A stretch of DNA of 64,000 bases from Vibrio renipiscarius. GTDB taxonomy: Bacteria; Pseudomonadota; Gammaproteobacteria; Enterobacterales; Vibrionaceae. Below the pieces are notes generated by a model that worked only from the letters and a program-made list of their open reading frames with translations, was not told the origin of the DNA and ran no database searches. The position numbers were made by a program, and so were the translations under genes. Below are positions 44,457 through 54,496 of the stretch, one piece after another (position 1 is the stretch's first letter; each line of letters begins with the position of its first letter). Location: NCBI RefSeq assembly GCF_000827885.1, contig NZ_JTKH01000003.1, forward strand, positions 434,001 to 498,000, written 5' to 3'.

Positions 44457-44516
44457 ATGGAACAGGCCGCGTCCTGTCGATTATTTAATCTTTATGCGGC
44501 CTTTTTGTACAATTAA
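44457..44516 (+). CDS. Possible 19-residue peptide ORF with a terminator inside it
   Basis: ATG 44457 follows AAGGAG by seven bases, an excellent ribosome-binding site. It encodes MEQAASCRLFNLYAAFLYN and then TAA. The coding sequence contains AGGCCGC...GCGGCCTTTTT, a terminator-like hairpin, so translation and hairpin formation compete. No plus-strand gene follows for over 3 kb, so if it is an attenuator the product is a short RNA. Also 75 bases upstream, AAGGAG is followed by ATG AAA ACT TAG. Could be a gene remnant. Confidence 0.4.
   Translation: MEQAASCRLFNLYAAFLYN
44469..44507 (+). terminator. Hairpin with T-run in the tiny ORF
   Basis: AGGCCGC at about 44469 pairs with GCGGCCT at about 44497, followed by TTTTGT. 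It would end a short transcript starting in the satP-guaA gap. Confidence 0.55.
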
Positions 44517-44560
44517 ATAACCTTTACCACTTTGCAAAACTCACACGCGACAGATATAAA

Positions 44561-44582
44561 AAAACCAGCCCTAAGGCTGGTT
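44561..44582 (-). terminator. Terminator of the guaBA operon
   Basis: AACCAGCC / GGCTGGTT with a TTAG loop, followed by TTTTTT on the minus strand, 26 bases beyond the guaA stop. Confidence 0.88.
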
Positions 44583-44607
44583 CTTATCACAACGTTTTAA
44601 GTGGAAA

Positions 44608-46161
44608 TTATTCCCACTCAATCGTTGCTGGTGGCTTACCTGAAATATCGTAAACCACGCGAGAAATACCGTTTACTTCGTTAATGATACGGTTAGAAAC
44701 CTTACCTAAGAAGTCGTATGGTAGGTGTGCCCAATGAGCGGTCATGAAGTCGATGGTTTCTACTGCACGTAGCGATACAACCCAATCGTATTTACGGCCA
44801 TCGCCCATTACGCCTACAGAGCGTACTGGTAGGAACACGGTGAATGCTTGAGAAACTTTGTTGTAAAGATCCGCCGCGTGCAACTCTTCAATAAAGATAG
44901 CGTCTGCACGACGTAGCAAATCACAGTACTCTTTCTTCACTTCACCAAGAACACGAACACCAAGGCCTGGTCCTGGGAATGGGTGGCGGTAAAGCATGTT
45001 GTAAGGAAGACCTAGCTCTAGGCCAATCTTACGTACTTCATCTTTAAATAGCTCACGCAGTGGCTCAACCAAACCCATCTCCATATCGTCTGGCAAACCG
45101 CCAACGTTATGGTGAGATTTGATCACGTGCGCTTTGCCTGTTTTAGACGCTGCAGATTCGATTACATCTGGGTAAATCGTACCTTGTGCTAGCCATTTAG
45201 CGTTCGTCAGTTTCTTCGACTCTTCATCAAAGATATCAACGAAAACGTGACCAATGATCTTACGTTTCGTTTCTGGATCTGATTCGCCTTCAAGCGCGTT
45301 CAGGAAGCGCTCTTCCGCGTCAACTTTAATGATGTTTAGACCAAATTGATCACCAAACATATCCATTACTTGTTGCCCTTCGTTTAAACGAAGTAGACCG
45401 TTATCAACGAATACACACGTTAGCTTGTCGCCGATTGCGCGGTGCGCAAGCATTGCCACAACAGAAGAATCCACACCGCCAGATAGGCCAAGAATCACTT
45501 CATCATCGCCGACTTGCTCTTTAATACGAGCAACCGCGTCTTCGATGATTGATTCAGAAGTCCATAGACGCTCACAACCACATACGTTCAGTACGAAGTT
45601 TTCCAGCATCTTAAGGCCGTTTTTAGTGTGCGTTACTTCTGGGTGGAACTGAACACCGTAGTATTTCTTCTCTTCGTTCGCCATTGCAGCGTAAGGACAT
45701 GTATCCGTTTGTGCAATTTTAGTGAAGTCAGATGGAATTTCGACAACTTTGTCACCGTGACTCATCCAAACATCTTGCGTTGCTTCAAGGCCTGCGAACA
45801 GTGCTGATTCGCCAGTCACTTGTACTGCTGCGTAACCAAATTCACGCTCATCAGAACCTGCAACTTTACCACCAAGCTGTTCTGCCATGGTCTGCATGCC
45901 GTAACATACACCAAAGACAGGAACACCTGAGTCAAAGACATATTGAGGAGCTCGTGGAGAGTTTGCTTCCGTTACACTCTCAGGGCCACCCGATAGGATG
46001 ATGCCATCTGGGTTGAATTCACGAATATCCGCTTCTTCTACATCCCAGCTCCAAAGCTCACAGTAAACACCGATCTCACGAACACGGCGCGCTACTAGCT
46101 GAGTGTACTGAGAACCGAAGTCCAGAATCAGAATACGTTGGTCATGGATATTTTTTGTCAT
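44608..46161 (-). CDS. guaA: GMP synthase (glutamine-hydrolysing)
   Basis: Converts XMP to GMP in the cytoplasm. 517 residues. The class I amidotransferase domain has catalytic Cys in [17 protein letters not shown] near 85 and His in FHPEVTHT near 180; the ATP-pyrophosphatase loop is [13 protein letters not shown] near 230; the C-terminal dimerisation domain ends PPATIEWE, as in the family. It lies 112 bases after guaB; the gap holds a PurR-like box, so guaA can be repressed with or apart from guaB. Confidence 0.97.
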   Translation of the reverse strand: MTKNIHDQRILILDFGSQYTQLVARRVREIGVYCELWSWDVEEADIREFNPDGIILSGGPESVTEANSPRAPQYVFDSGVPVFGVCYGMQTMAEQLGGKVAGSDEREFGYAAVQVTGESALFAGLEATQDVWMSHGDKVVEIPSDFTKIAQTDTCPYAAMANEEKKYYGVQFHPEVTHTKNGLKMLENFVLNVCGCERLWTSESIIEDAVARIKEQVGDDEVILGLSGGVDSSVVAMLAHRAIGDKLTCVFVDNGLLRLNEGQQVMDMFGDQFGLNIIKVDAEERFLNALEGESDPETKRKIIGHVFVDIFDEESKKLTNAKWLAQGTIYPDVIESAASKTGKAHVIKSHHNVGGLPDDMEMGLVEPLRELFKDEVRKIGLELGLPYNMLYRHPFPGPGLGVRVLGEVKKEYCDLLRRADAIFIEELHAADLYNKVSQAFTVFLPVRSVGVMGDGRKYDWVVSLRAVETIDFMTAHWAHLPYDFLGKVSNRIINEVNGISRVVYDISGKPPATIEWE

Positions 46162-46235
46162 TTTGGGCAGTCTTATAAGCTAAGTTATTACAACGGAGGC
46201 GAGTTTACCCGCCTCACATTAATGCTTCAAGGAAA

Positions 46236-46251
46236 AAGCAAACGTTTACGT
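46236..46251. promoter_or_regulatory. PurR-like operator between guaB and guaA
   Basis: AAGCAAACGTTTACGT differs from the PurR consensus ACGCAAACGTTTTCNT at two positions and keeps the palindromic core GCAAACGTTTAC. It is about 75 bases upstream of guaA, a natural place for purine repression. Confidence 0.65.
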
Positions 46252-46273
46252 ACGATTAATTCTATCGGAAGAA

Positions 46274-47737
46274 TTAGCCTCTACGGTAGTTTGGCGCTTC
46301 CTTAGTGATCTGAACGTCGTGCACGTGAGATTCCGCCATACCTGCACCTGAGATACGAACAAATTCTGCTGTAGTACGCATTGCTTCAATCGTTGCTGAG
46401 CCAGTTAGACCCATGCTTGAACGTAGACCACCCATTTGTTGGTGAACGATCTCTTTCAAGTGACCTTTGTATGCGATACGACCTTCGATACCTTCTGGAA
46501 CTAGCTTGTCTGCTGCGTTATCAGATTGGAAGTAACGGTCTGAAGAACCTTGTGACATCGCGCCTAGTGAGCCCATGCCGCGGTAAGATTTGTATGAACG
46601 ACCGTTGTAAAGAATCACTTCACCCGGTGCTTCTTCTGTACCTGCGAACATTGAACCAACCATCACACATGATGCGCCGGCTGCGATTGCTTTACAGATG
46701 TCGCCAGAGAAACGGATGCCGCCATCAGCGATAACTGGAATGCCGTATTCGTTTGCCACTTCTGCTGCATCTGCAATAGCCGTTACTTGAGGAACACCCA
46801 CACCCGTTACGATACGAGTTGTACAGATTGAACCTGGGCCAATGCCCACTTTCACTGCGCTTACACCCGCTTCGATAAGGGCTTTAGCGCCTGCGCCTGT
46901 TGCTACGTTACCGCCGATGATGTCTAGATCTGGGAATGCTGCGCGAGTTTCGCGGATACGATTTAGAACACCTTCAGAATGACCATGAGAAGAGTCGATA
47001 AGTAGAACGTCAACACCGGCTTCAACCAGCGCTTTAACACGCTCTTCGTTACCAGCGCCTGCGCCAACTGCTGCGCCTACACGTAGACGACCTTGCGCAT
47101 CTTTACATGCGTTAGGTTTGGTTTCTGCTTTGTGGAAGTCTTTTGCGGTAATCATACCGGTTAGTTGGAACTCGTCGTTTACAACCAGTACTTTTTCAAC
47201 ACGAGCACTGTGCATTTTCTCTTGAACTTCTTCACGAGATGCACCTTCTTTAACAGAAGCTAGACGCTCTTTCGGTGTCATTACAATATTCACTTTCTTA
47301 CTTAAATCAGTAACAAAGCGCACATCACGACCAGTGATGATACCAACAAGCTCGTTGCTTTCAGTCACAACAGGGAAGCCCGCAAAGCCGTGTTTTCTTG
47401 TCAATTCAACCACATCCGCGATTGTCGCATCAGGGTGAACAGTGACAGGATGAGTAACAACGCCCGCTTCGAAAATCTTCACTTGGTGAACCATTTCAGC
47501 TTGTTGTTCGATAGACATGTTCTTATGAATGAAACCAATACCGCCTTCTTGCGCAAGGGCAATCGCTAGACGAGCTTCAGTAACTGTGTCCATAGACGCA
47601 GAAATCATTGGGATGTTCAGAGAAATGTTTTTCGTTAGCTGAGTGCGAAGATCAGCTGTGTTTGGGAGAACAGTGGAGTGAGCTGGCACGAGTAGTACGT
47701 CATCGAATGTCAGCGCTTCTTTGGCAATTCTTAGCAT
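46274..47737 (-). CDS. guaB: IMP dehydrogenase
   Basis: Oxidises IMP to XMP with NAD, the committed step to GMP. 487 residues from ATG 47737 ([21 protein letters not shown], the conserved start of E. coli GuaB); an in-frame TTG two codons upstream is less likely. Two CBS domains occupy about 95-205. The catalytic loop is [18 protein letters not shown] near 300; the flap region [18 protein letters not shown] follows near 383. First gene of guaBA; diverges from xseA. Confidence 0.97.
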   Translation of the reverse strand: MLRIAKEALTFDDVLLVPAHSTVLPNTADLRTQLTKNISLNIPMISASMDTVTEARLAIALAQEGGIGFIHKNMSIEQQAEMVHQVKIFEAGVVTHPVTVHPDATIADVVELTRKHGFAGFPVVTESNELVGIITGRDVRFVTDLSKKVNIVMTPKERLASVKEGASREEVQEKMHSARVEKVLVVNDEFQLTGMITAKDFHKAETKPNACKDAQGRLRVGAAVGAGAGNEERVKALVEAGVDVLLIDSSHGHSEGVLNRIRETRAAFPDLDIIGGNVATGAGAKALIEAGVSAVKVGIGPGSICTTRIVTGVGVPQVTAIADAAEVANEYGIPVIADGGIRFSGDICKAIAAGASCVMVGSMFAGTEEAPGEVILYNGRSYKSYRGMGSLGAMSQGSSDRYFQSDNAADKLVPEGIEGRIAYKGHLKEIVHQQMGGLRSSMGLTGSATIEAMRTTAEFVRISGAGMAESHVHDVQITKEAPNYRRG

Positions 47738-47971
47738 TTGCAATATCTCACAATTAAAGGAGTAAAAAAAACAATCCAGGTCCCATCGTTTCGCATAATG
47801 AGGGCAATAAGTCAGGGTGACTCGTTACATTTGGATTAGATATTGCGGTGGGATTATACGGTTAACGCATACGCTTGACCACTAGTTTTTTTAATTTTTT
47901 TCTTGCATTTACCCCTTTGCTATGTATTATCTTGCCGCTAACTTCCATACTCACGCCCACGGAACTTAGCT

Positions 47972-49303
47972 GTGTCATCTCTGACCAATCAAAACATCTT
48001 CACTGTTTCTCGTCTTAATGCCGAAGTGCGCTTATTACTCGAAAATGAAATGGGGATTGTGTGGTTAGTGGGTGAAATCTCTAACTTCTCTGCACCCGTC
48101 TCAGGTCACTGGTACCTCACGCTCAAAGACTCTCGCGCTCAAGTTAAATGCGCCATGTTTCGTGGCAACAATCGTCATGTCAGCTTCAAACCCACTAACG
48201 GCAACCAAGTTTTAGTCAAAGCACGCCTCTCACTTTATGAACCGCGTGGTGACTATCAATTGATCATCGAAAGCATGCAGCCTGAAGGTGACGGTCGTTT
48301 ACAGCAGCAGTTTGAAGAACTGAAGATGAAGTTGGCCAGTGAAGGATTGTTTGCCCAAACCAGTAAGCAAATTTTACCTGAACATCCTAAATGCGTCGGG
48401 GTTATCACCTCAAAAACAGGCGCAGCCTTGTTTGACATTTTGGATGTATTAAAGCGCCGTGACCCTTCCCTTCCGGTGGTGATTTACCCTACCATGGTGC
48501 AAGGGGAAGACGCTGCGATTCAGATTGCTCAAGCCATTGGTCGCGCCAATACTCGTAACGAGTGTGACGTGTTGATCGTAGGTCGCGGAGGCGGTTCGTT
48601 AGAAGATCTATGGTGTTTTAACAACGAGATTGTCGCGCGTACGATCGCAGCCAGCCAGATCCCGATCATCAGTGCTGTCGGTCATGAGATCGATGTGACG
48701 ATCGCTGACTTTGTCGCGGATATGCGTGCTCCGACCCCTTCCGCCGCGGCTGAGTTAGTCAGTCGTGATAACAGCCATAAAGCGCAAGGTATTGCTGGGC
48801 GCGAGCAGAAGTTGTTTGGCGCATGGCGCTACTACCTATCACAGCAAAAACAGCAACTCAATCGCTTACAGCACCGCCTTGAAAGACAGCACCCTAGCCA
48901 GCAATTGCAGCGTCAAAGCCAGCAACTCGATGAGCTAGATGGTCGCTTGCAGCGTGCTATGCAAAAATTCGTCGCCCAACGTCAGCAAAAGTTAGAGCGA
49001 CAGTTACATCGCCTTCAACTCAATTCACCCGCTAAGCGTTTGAGTGCTCAACAAGCCTCGCTCGCACGTGTCGAACAGAAGTTGTTGGATGCTATGGATA
49101 GAAAGCTGCTTAATCACCGTCATCAATTGGCCTTAGCCGCAGAGAAGCTCGATGCCGTCAGCCCGCTGGCGACGCTCAAACGTGGTTACTCTATTACGCA
49201 AGATGCCCATGGCCAAGTCGTGCAATCAGCAGAGAATGTGAAAACAGGCGACACACTCATCACCCGTTTAGCCGATGGTGAAGTCCGCTCAACCGTCAAT
49301 TAA
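47972..49303 (+). CDS. xseA: Exodeoxyribonuclease VII large subunit
   Basis: Single-strand DNA exonuclease subunit, works with XseB. 443 residues from a GTG start, as usual for this gene. The N-terminal OB fold ([21 protein letters not shown]) is followed by the catalytic region [38 protein letters not shown] near 210 and [28 protein letters not shown] near 232. A long Gln-rich coiled coil covers about 270-390. It diverges from guaB, as in many gamma-proteobacteria. Confidence 0.96.
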   Translation: MSSLTNQNIFTVSRLNAEVRLLLENEMGIVWLVGEISNFSAPVSGHWYLTLKDSRAQVKCAMFRGNNRHVSFKPTNGNQVLVKARLSLYEPRGDYQLIIESMQPEGDGRLQQQFEELKMKLASEGLFAQTSKQILPEHPKCVGVITSKTGAALFDILDVLKRRDPSLPVVIYPTMVQGEDAAIQIAQAIGRANTRNECDVLIVGRGGGSLEDLWCFNNEIVARTIAASQIPIISAVGHEIDVTIADFVADMRAPTPSAAAELVSRDNSHKAQGIAGREQKLFGAWRYYLSQQKQQLNRLQHRLERQHPSQQLQRQSQQLDELDGRLQRAMQKFVAQRQQKLERQLHRLQLNSPAKRLSAQQASLARVEQKLLDAMDRKLLNHRHQLALAAEKLDAVSPLATLKRGYSITQDAHGQVVQSAENVKTGDTLITRLADGEVRSTVN

Positions 49304-49355
49304 TTCTGCTCACCGTATTGACGATGCTCTTTCTACGACAAGCTCTTTACAATAA

Positions 49356-49388
49356 ATAATGCCGCTTCTATAAGCGGCATTATTTTTA
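49356..49388. terminator. Bidirectional terminator between xseA and the zinc-ribbon gene
   Basis: ATAATGCCGCTT / AAGCGGCATTAT around CTAT, followed by TTTTT on the plus strand. It serves xseA and possibly the convergent small gene. Confidence 0.88.
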
Positions 49389-49425
49389 GGTTCCATAACG
49401 AATTCTTTCGCTGCTCTTTGTTTCT

Positions 49426-49656
49426 CTATTCTGACTTTTGAAATTCAAATCGAACCCGAGATTTCGATTTGAGCTCGTTACAGCGACTGCTATGACAAAA
49501 ATAGTTCGCTGCCCCACAAGCCTGTAATTTCTCTAACTTTGCCTCACAATCAGGACAAAATGCGATTTTATTAAAATCGGCAGCACAGTGTTGGCAATGG
49601 TAACGTCCTTGCCAGTCCAACTCGTTATGGCACTGCGGGCAATGATTCTCGCTCAT
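49426..49656 (-). CDS. yfgJ: Zinc-ribbon protein (YfgJ-like)
   Basis: 76 residues. Three cysteine pairs form rubredoxin-like zinc ribbons: CPQC at 6-9, CQHC near 17-20, CPDC near 34-37, plus a later CGAANYFCHSSRC. E. coli YfgJ has the same pattern (CPQC...CPDC...ACGAVDYFC) and lies near der/xseA. Role unknown. Confidence 0.8.
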   Translation of the reverse strand: MSENHCPQCHNELDWQGRYHCQHCAADFNKIAFCPDCEAKLEKLQACGAANYFCHSSRCNELKSKSRVRFEFQKSE

Positions 49657-49777
49657 TTTTCTACTTCCTTATTCAGATTGATCGTATTGTGGATCGACCA
49701 ATAGACATAGGCTTTGATCTTCGTCACATCACACTATCTCTTGCTTATTGTTGACCAAAGAGCACACCTTCACCCAA

Positions 49778-49798
49778 GATGATCTTTATAAGATCATC
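49778..49798. repeat. 21-bp perfect inverted repeat
   Basis: GATGATCTT-TAT-AAGATCATC, 9-bp arms, sits in the 306-bp gap 49657-49962 between the zinc-ribbon gene and the AlaX-like gene. No T-run, so a protein-binding site is likelier than a terminator. The rest of the gap shows no gene. Confidence 0.5.
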
Positions 49799-49962
49799 GG
49801 CTAAATCCAAGTTGATCAGCGATCACCCCTAAAAAGAATATTTATATCACCACACGCCGAAAGCATAAGTTACATATCCTGCATTTGGATTTAAGACAGA
49901 TTAATATTCCAATAAGTGGGTTTTAAATCGATATTTCAGCATTTGATAAAAAATATGGGCTT

Positions 49963-50880
49963 TTAACCCGCAACGATGACATTGGTCTGCATTTCTATGT
50001 AATTTAGCGCTGTTTCTTTCAGCGTAACTTGCATGCTTCCTAGATCCGATAGGCCATCAATGTGACTACCACCGCATGGCATCGTCACTGGAATAGACTC
50101 ACCGAGATCGCAACGCCAGTAGCGAGAGTCAGTAAGGTGATCACCGTCACACACCATGTCAACTTTCGATTGCAACGCAAGCCAGACTTTAACTTGTTGA
50201 TTAACAAGGATTTCTATTTCAGTTAATTTTTCTACCATCTCCACACTATTCAAACCACGCTTGCGTAATGTCTTACCTAGGCGATAGCTATCAAGGCATT
50301 GATCTGGTGTCACAAAACTGGTCTCTTGCGCATAGCTATTAAAATCGTTGTAGCCGTGCGGATCTTTACGGTCGGCTTCTTTACGCCAATAGCCTTCCGT
50401 ACTCAGAACTTTGTTAAGAGCCAAAAACGCCAGATGACCAGCACTGTGCCCGCGACTCAGCGATTGCTGATAGGCCTTATCAACCGTCAAGGTTACTTTT
50501 TCACCCTCTGCCGGTGAAATAGCCGTGGTATTGCTCAAACAATGCACCACGACAAAGACCCAGCCCGGCTCATTGCGTTTTACGGGGATTGCTTTATCCA
50601 CAAATAACTGACCGTTCGTCAAATTGACCGCACCCACAAAACAATCCTCTACAACGATCGTCTCTCCGCCAATGGTCACTGTTCCCTTATCCGCCGGATG
50701 ATCAGGCCAAATATGGCTGACTGGATGAAACGGCGTTTGATCGGTCACAAGATAAAGCCATTGGTCATTACGCTCTATAAGCTGAACATTGGCGTCTAGT
50801 TGCCATGTTTGGTGACAAAATTGAGTAATCGTTGGATTGATAGAAGTCGTTACGGATTCGGTCATGATAATCGGTGCCAT
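49963..50880 (-). CDS. AlaX-like alanyl-tRNA editing-domain protein
   Basis: 305 residues. It has the tRNA-synthetase second-additional-domain metal motif: HxxxH in RGHSAGHLAF near 144 and the distal C..H in MPCGGSHIDG near 272. Stand-alone AlaX proteins remove Ser or Gly mischarged on tRNA-Ala. This version is longer than short AlaX and has an unusual N-terminal half, so it may be a related amino-acid or metal-binding hydrolase. The start could be the ATG five codons later (50865). Confidence 0.72.
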   Translation of the reverse strand: MAPIIMTESVTTSINPTITQFCHQTWQLDANVQLIERNDQWLYLVTDQTPFHPVSHIWPDHPADKGTVTIGGETIVVEDCFVGAVNLTNGQLFVDKAIPVKRNEPGWVFVVVHCLSNTTAISPAEGEKVTLTVDKAYQQSLSRGHSAGHLAFLALNKVLSTEGYWRKEADRKDPHGYNDFNSYAQETSFVTPDQCLDSYRLGKTLRKRGLNSVEMVEKLTEIEILVNQQVKVWLALQSKVDMVCDGDHLTDSRYWRCDLGESIPVTMPCGGSHIDGLSDLGSMQVTLKETALNYIEMQTNVIVAG

Positions 50881-50920
50881 TACTAAGAATAAAAATAAAA
50901 ATCAAAAGGTTCAGATACAA

Positions 50921-50949
50921 AAAAAGCGCCTTTATTGTAGGCGCTTTTC
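50921..50949 (-). terminator. Terminator of the der gene
   Basis: AGCGCC / GGCGCT stem followed by TTTTTTT on the minus strand, about 23 bases past the der stop. Confidence 0.85.
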
Positions 50950-50971
50950 TATTTAAACGATCAAACTACCG

Positions 50972-52459
50972 TTATTTTTTACGATTTTTAACCATGCTCA
51001 TCATGCGTTTACGGTTACGCTCTTGAGACAGTGTCATCTTCGTTGTTTTGCCTTCAAACGGGTTTTCACTATTCTGGAACTGAATGCGAATAGGTGTACC
51101 CATGATCTCTAGCGCTTTACGGTAGTAGTTCATCAAGAAACGCTTGTACGAATCAGGCAGTTCTTTAACTTGGTTACCGTGAATAACGATGATTGGTGGG
51201 TTGTAGCCACCTGCGTGCGCGTATTTCAATTTAACACGACGGCCACGTACCATTGGCGGCTGGTGATCATCGGTTGCATTTTTCATGATACGCGTCAGAA
51301 CAGAAGTACCTACACGCGTCGTTGCCGAGTTGTATGCTTCTTGTACTGATTCAAACAAGTGACCCACGCCTGTACCGTGCAGTGCAGAGATGAAGTGGAT
51401 ACGTGCAAAGTCAACGAAACCTAAACGGCGATCAAGTTCTTTCTTCACTTGCTCTTTAACATCGTTGTTTAGACCATCCCACTTGTTTACCGCCAGTACG
51501 ATTGAACGACCAGAGTTCAAAGCAAAGCCTAATAGGCTGAGATCTTGATCTGAGATGTTTTCACGCGCGTCGATAACCAATAGCACCACGTTCGCATCTT
51601 CAATCGCTTTCAATGTTTTAACCACTGAGAATTTCTCAACGGTTTCATTGATGTTTTTACGACGACGAATACCCGCAGTGTCGATCAATACATATTCACG
51701 GCCATCACGTTCCATTGGAATGTAGATAGAGTCGCGAGTCGTTCCTGGCATGTCATACACAACCACACGTTCTTCACCAAGAATACGGTTAGTCAGTGTT
51801 GATTTGCCTACGTTTGGACGACCAATGATTGCCATTTTGATTGGCTGATCTTGAAGACGCTTGAATTCTTCTTCTGCTTCTTCTTCGGTGTAATCTAGCT
51901 TTTCTTCATCTTCATCGATGAAGTCGGTTAGATCTTCGATTTCGCCTTGTGCATCTGCAATCATTTTTTCTGCAAATGGGTTTAGAGCAAGATCGATAAG
52001 TTGACCAACACCACGACCGTGAGCCGCAGCAATTTGGTACATATCACCCATACCAAGTTGCCAGAAATCAGCACTTGCCGCATCAGGGTCAATACCATCA
52101 ACTTTGTTTACGACCAGCATAGCTGGCTTTTCAATTTTACGTAAATGTGCAGCAATTGATTGGTCTGCTGGCGTTAAACCTGCGCGACCATCTACAAGGA
52201 ATAGCACCACATCCGCTTCATCAATCGCCGCTAGCGATTGTTGAGCCATTTTGGTTTCTACACCTTCTTCCGAACCATCAATACCACCGGTATCGATGAC
52301 GATAAAATCATGCTCACCAAGCTTCGCTTGGCCATATTTACGGTCACGAGTTAAGCCAGGGAAGTCCGCAACAAGCGCATCACGCGTACGAGTTAAACGG
52401 TTAAACAACGTAGACTTACCTACGTTTGGACGCCCTACCAGAGCAACAACAGGAACCAT
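50972..52459 (-). CDS. der: Ribosome-biogenesis GTPase Der (EngA)
   Basis: Essential GTPase for 50S assembly. 495 residues. The first G domain has [12 protein letters not shown] at 8-19, DTGGI near 57 and NKVD near 120; the second has [12 protein letters not shown] near 215, DTAGI near 262 and NKWD near 327; the KH-like C-terminus is [16 protein letters not shown] near 430. An acidic linker ([18 protein letters not shown]) joins the G domains. Same-strand block with bamB-yfgM-hisS. Confidence 0.97.
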   Translation of the reverse strand: MVPVVALVGRPNVGKSTLFNRLTRTRDALVADFPGLTRDRKYGQAKLGEHDFIVIDTGGIDGSEEGVETKMAQQSLAAIDEADVVLFLVDGRAGLTPADQSIAAHLRKIEKPAMLVVNKVDGIDPDAASADFWQLGMGDMYQIAAAHGRGVGQLIDLALNPFAEKMIADAQGEIEDLTDFIDEDEEKLDYTEEEAEEEFKRLQDQPIKMAIIGRPNVGKSTLTNRILGEERVVVYDMPGTTRDSIYIPMERDGREYVLIDTAGIRRRKNINETVEKFSVVKTLKAIEDANVVLLVIDARENISDQDLSLLGFALNSGRSIVLAVNKWDGLNNDVKEQVKKELDRRLGFVDFARIHFISALHGTGVGHLFESVQEAYNSATTRVGTSVLTRIMKNATDDHQPPMVRGRRVKLKYAHAGGYNPPIIVIHGNQVKELPDSYKRFLMNYYRKALEIMGTPIRIQFQNSENPFEGKTTKMTLSQERNRKRMMSMVKNRKK

Positions 52460-52645
52460 AACAACCTCTACAATATTCTTTTCTTATGTAGTTATAGGTA
52501 ACGACTGACAACTTTGCTTGTTGCCAAGCTCATCACCAAATAGTTACCTATAACCACAACTTTAGGATTAAACACTTGTTTTATATGAACAAAACGGCCC
52601 CAATCTGTCACCAGAAAGGAGCCGAATGTGAATTATATCACGAAA

Positions 52646-53806
52646 TTATTGACTGATCGTTAGTTTCTTTACATCGCCATCGCGAGTAACAACCACATAA
52701 CCATCATCCAGCTGCACTGGCGGGACCGCAAAACCACTGCTATCCACTTCTTGTTGTGCAACAAACTCCCCTGTCGCGCGCTCGATCCAGTAAAGATAAC
52801 CTTCACTGTCACCCACGACGAGGTAGTTATCAATCACTTTTGGCGCCGTGACTAAGCGGTGCTCAAGTTGCTTGTTCTTCCACAACTCGGTGCCACTTCG
52901 TGCATCAACGGCCACGAGATGATCTTTATCTGTAACGACAAACAAACGGCTGCCGTCACTCGCTAGATCCGTCGCTGAAGAATAGCTGCGTTTCCAAGCC
53001 GGTTGACCTGAGCGCAATTCGATCGCGGTTAGCTGACCGTTATAACCCACAATGTACAGCGTTCCGCCAATCACCACCGGAGAAGCATCAACATCGACAA
53101 TGCGGTCAATTTCCGTTGCCCCTTTTGGTGTCCCGATTGGCTGCTGCCAAATCAGTTGACCATGCTGAACAACTGCGGCTGCAAGACGACCATTCGCCGT
53201 TCCCCAGAAGATACCGCCAGAGACAGCAACCGGCGCACTGTTACCACGCAAAGTTAGGTTCGGAACTTCAGTACCAATCGCCCATTTTTGCTCGCCGGTA
53301 ACTTGATCAAGTGCCAGCAAAAAGCCTTCGCTGGTATGCACAATAACCAGGTTATCGTCTGTAGCAGGTGCCGCTAGCACTTCACCTTGTACTTTAACAC
53401 GCCAAATAAGCTCGCCCGTGTCTTGGTCAAGCGCAATCACTTCACCATTTTCACTGCCGATGTATAACTTATCGTATGCTGCACTAATGCCGCCCGAAAG
53501 ACGCGCTGGAACATCTTGCTCCAATTCGGCTTCCCAAAGTGTTTCACCACTTTCTGGGCTGAGTGCTTTCACAACGCCATCACGGCTCGCAACGAACACT
53601 TTTCCATAAGCAAATTCAGGCGAGAGTTTTGAGAAGTACTGGTCAACCCCGTCTCCTACTGAAGTGCTCCACACTGATGTTGGTGTGAATTCACTTTCAA
53701 CTTGAGGCACGGGCGCCATGATGATGGTGTCTTCTTCACTCGCACAACCGGCTAAAACGCCTAAAATGGCAGCGGCGGTTAAGGCCTTGTTCAGCATTTT
53801 CTTCAT
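52646..53806 (-). CDS. bamB: Outer-membrane protein assembly lipoprotein BamB
   Basis: Lipoprotein of the BAM complex that inserts outer-membrane beta-barrels. 386 residues; lipobox GVLAGC with Cys at about 21. Multiple PQQ-type beta-propeller blades are seen as repeated GxxxWxxxx strands (TGELIWRVKVQGEVLAAP, GEQKWAIGTE, GTELWKN). Sits between yfgM and der, the standard order. Confidence 0.95.
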   Translation of the reverse strand: MKKMLNKALTAAAILGVLAGCASEEDTIIMAPVPQVESEFTPTSVWSTSVGDGVDQYFSKLSPEFAYGKVFVASRDGVVKALSPESGETLWEAELEQDVPARLSGGISAAYDKLYIGSENGEVIALDQDTGELIWRVKVQGEVLAAPATDDNLVIVHTSEGFLLALDQVTGEQKWAIGTEVPNLTLRGNSAPVAVSGGIFWGTANGRLAAAVVQHGQLIWQQPIGTPKGATEIDRIVDVDASPVVIGGTLYIVGYNGQLTAIELRSGQPAWKRSYSSATDLASDGSRLFVVTDKDHLVAVDARSGTELWKNKQLEHRLVTAPKVIDNYLVVGDSEGYLYWIERATGEFVAQQEVDSSGFAVPPVQLDDGYVVVTRDGDVKKLTISQ

Positions 53807-53817
53807 CCAAAAGATCC

Positions 53818-54432
53818 TTACTTGGCGAGATCATCCAATTTCATTTTCAGTACTTCTGTCGCATCACCGGCTTGTTGTGCTTCGGTATATGCGGCATAAG
53901 CACCTTCTGCATCGCCTTTACGCAGTAAGATATCGCCTTTTAGCTCTTCAACACGACCCGTCCAACCCGAGTCAGTGATGTTTGCTAGCTGTGCGATTGC
54001 GCTATCAAAATTACCTTGCTCAGCTTGAAGACGTGCAAGACGGAAATTGATCACCGCCAGTAGCGCCTGATCTTGAGTTGCGTCTTTTGCCCATTGAAGT
54101 TGGCTGATTGCATCATCCAATTTGTTTGCTTCAACTTGTACTTTCGCTAACTGAAGTGCTGCTAATACGCTGTACTCTGAATCACCATTCGCTTCAATAA
54201 AAGACTGTACTTGCGTTTCAGCTTGCGCACCTGTCGCCGCTAAACTTTCAATCGCTTTGGTGTAGCTAGCCGAAGCTGCTTCTTGAGCCGCGATCGTTGT
54301 ATCTTGGTAGTAACGCCAGCCAAATAAACCACCTAGGCCGATCACTGCACCAAAGATCACGGCTTTGCCGTTTTCTTTCCACCAATCTTTGATCGCTTCA
54401 ACTTGTTGTTCTTCGGTATCGTAGAGTTCCAC
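53818..54432 (-). CDS. yfgM: YfgM: membrane-anchored TPR protein
   Basis: 204 residues. A single membrane segment (AVIFGAVIGLGGLFGWRYYQ) at about 25-44 is followed by TPR-like helices (LAALQLAKVQVEANKLDDAI). In E. coli YfgM binds PpiD and the SecYEG translocon on the periplasmic side. Order yfgM-bamB-der is conserved; 11 bases separate it from bamB. Confidence 0.93.
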   Translation of the reverse strand: MELYDTEEQQVEAIKDWWKENGKAVIFGAVIGLGGLFGWRYYQDTTIAAQEAASASYTKAIESLAATGAQAETQVQSFIEANGDSEYSVLAALQLAKVQVEANKLDDAISQLQWAKDATQDQALLAVINFRLARLQAEQGNFDSAIAQLANITDSGWTGRVEELKGDILLRKGDAEGAYAAYTEAQQAGDATEVLKMKLDDLAK

Positions 54433-54454
54433 TTCCTGTCCTCTTAATATCAGA

Positions 54455-54480
54455 AAAGTGGCGATTCAGATCGCCACTTT
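54455..54480 (-). terminator. Hairpin between hisS and yfgM
   Basis: AAAGTGGCGAT / ATCGCCACTTT on the minus strand, followed by TCTG; weak T-run, so attenuation between the genes is more likely than full termination. Confidence 0.65.
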
Positions 54481-54496
54481 CAAAATTTAAATTCGA

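Noticed and set aside
47738..47743. TTG start for guaB two codons upstream of ATG 47737
   Set aside because: The conserved start of the family is MLRIAKEAL, and nothing favours the longer form.
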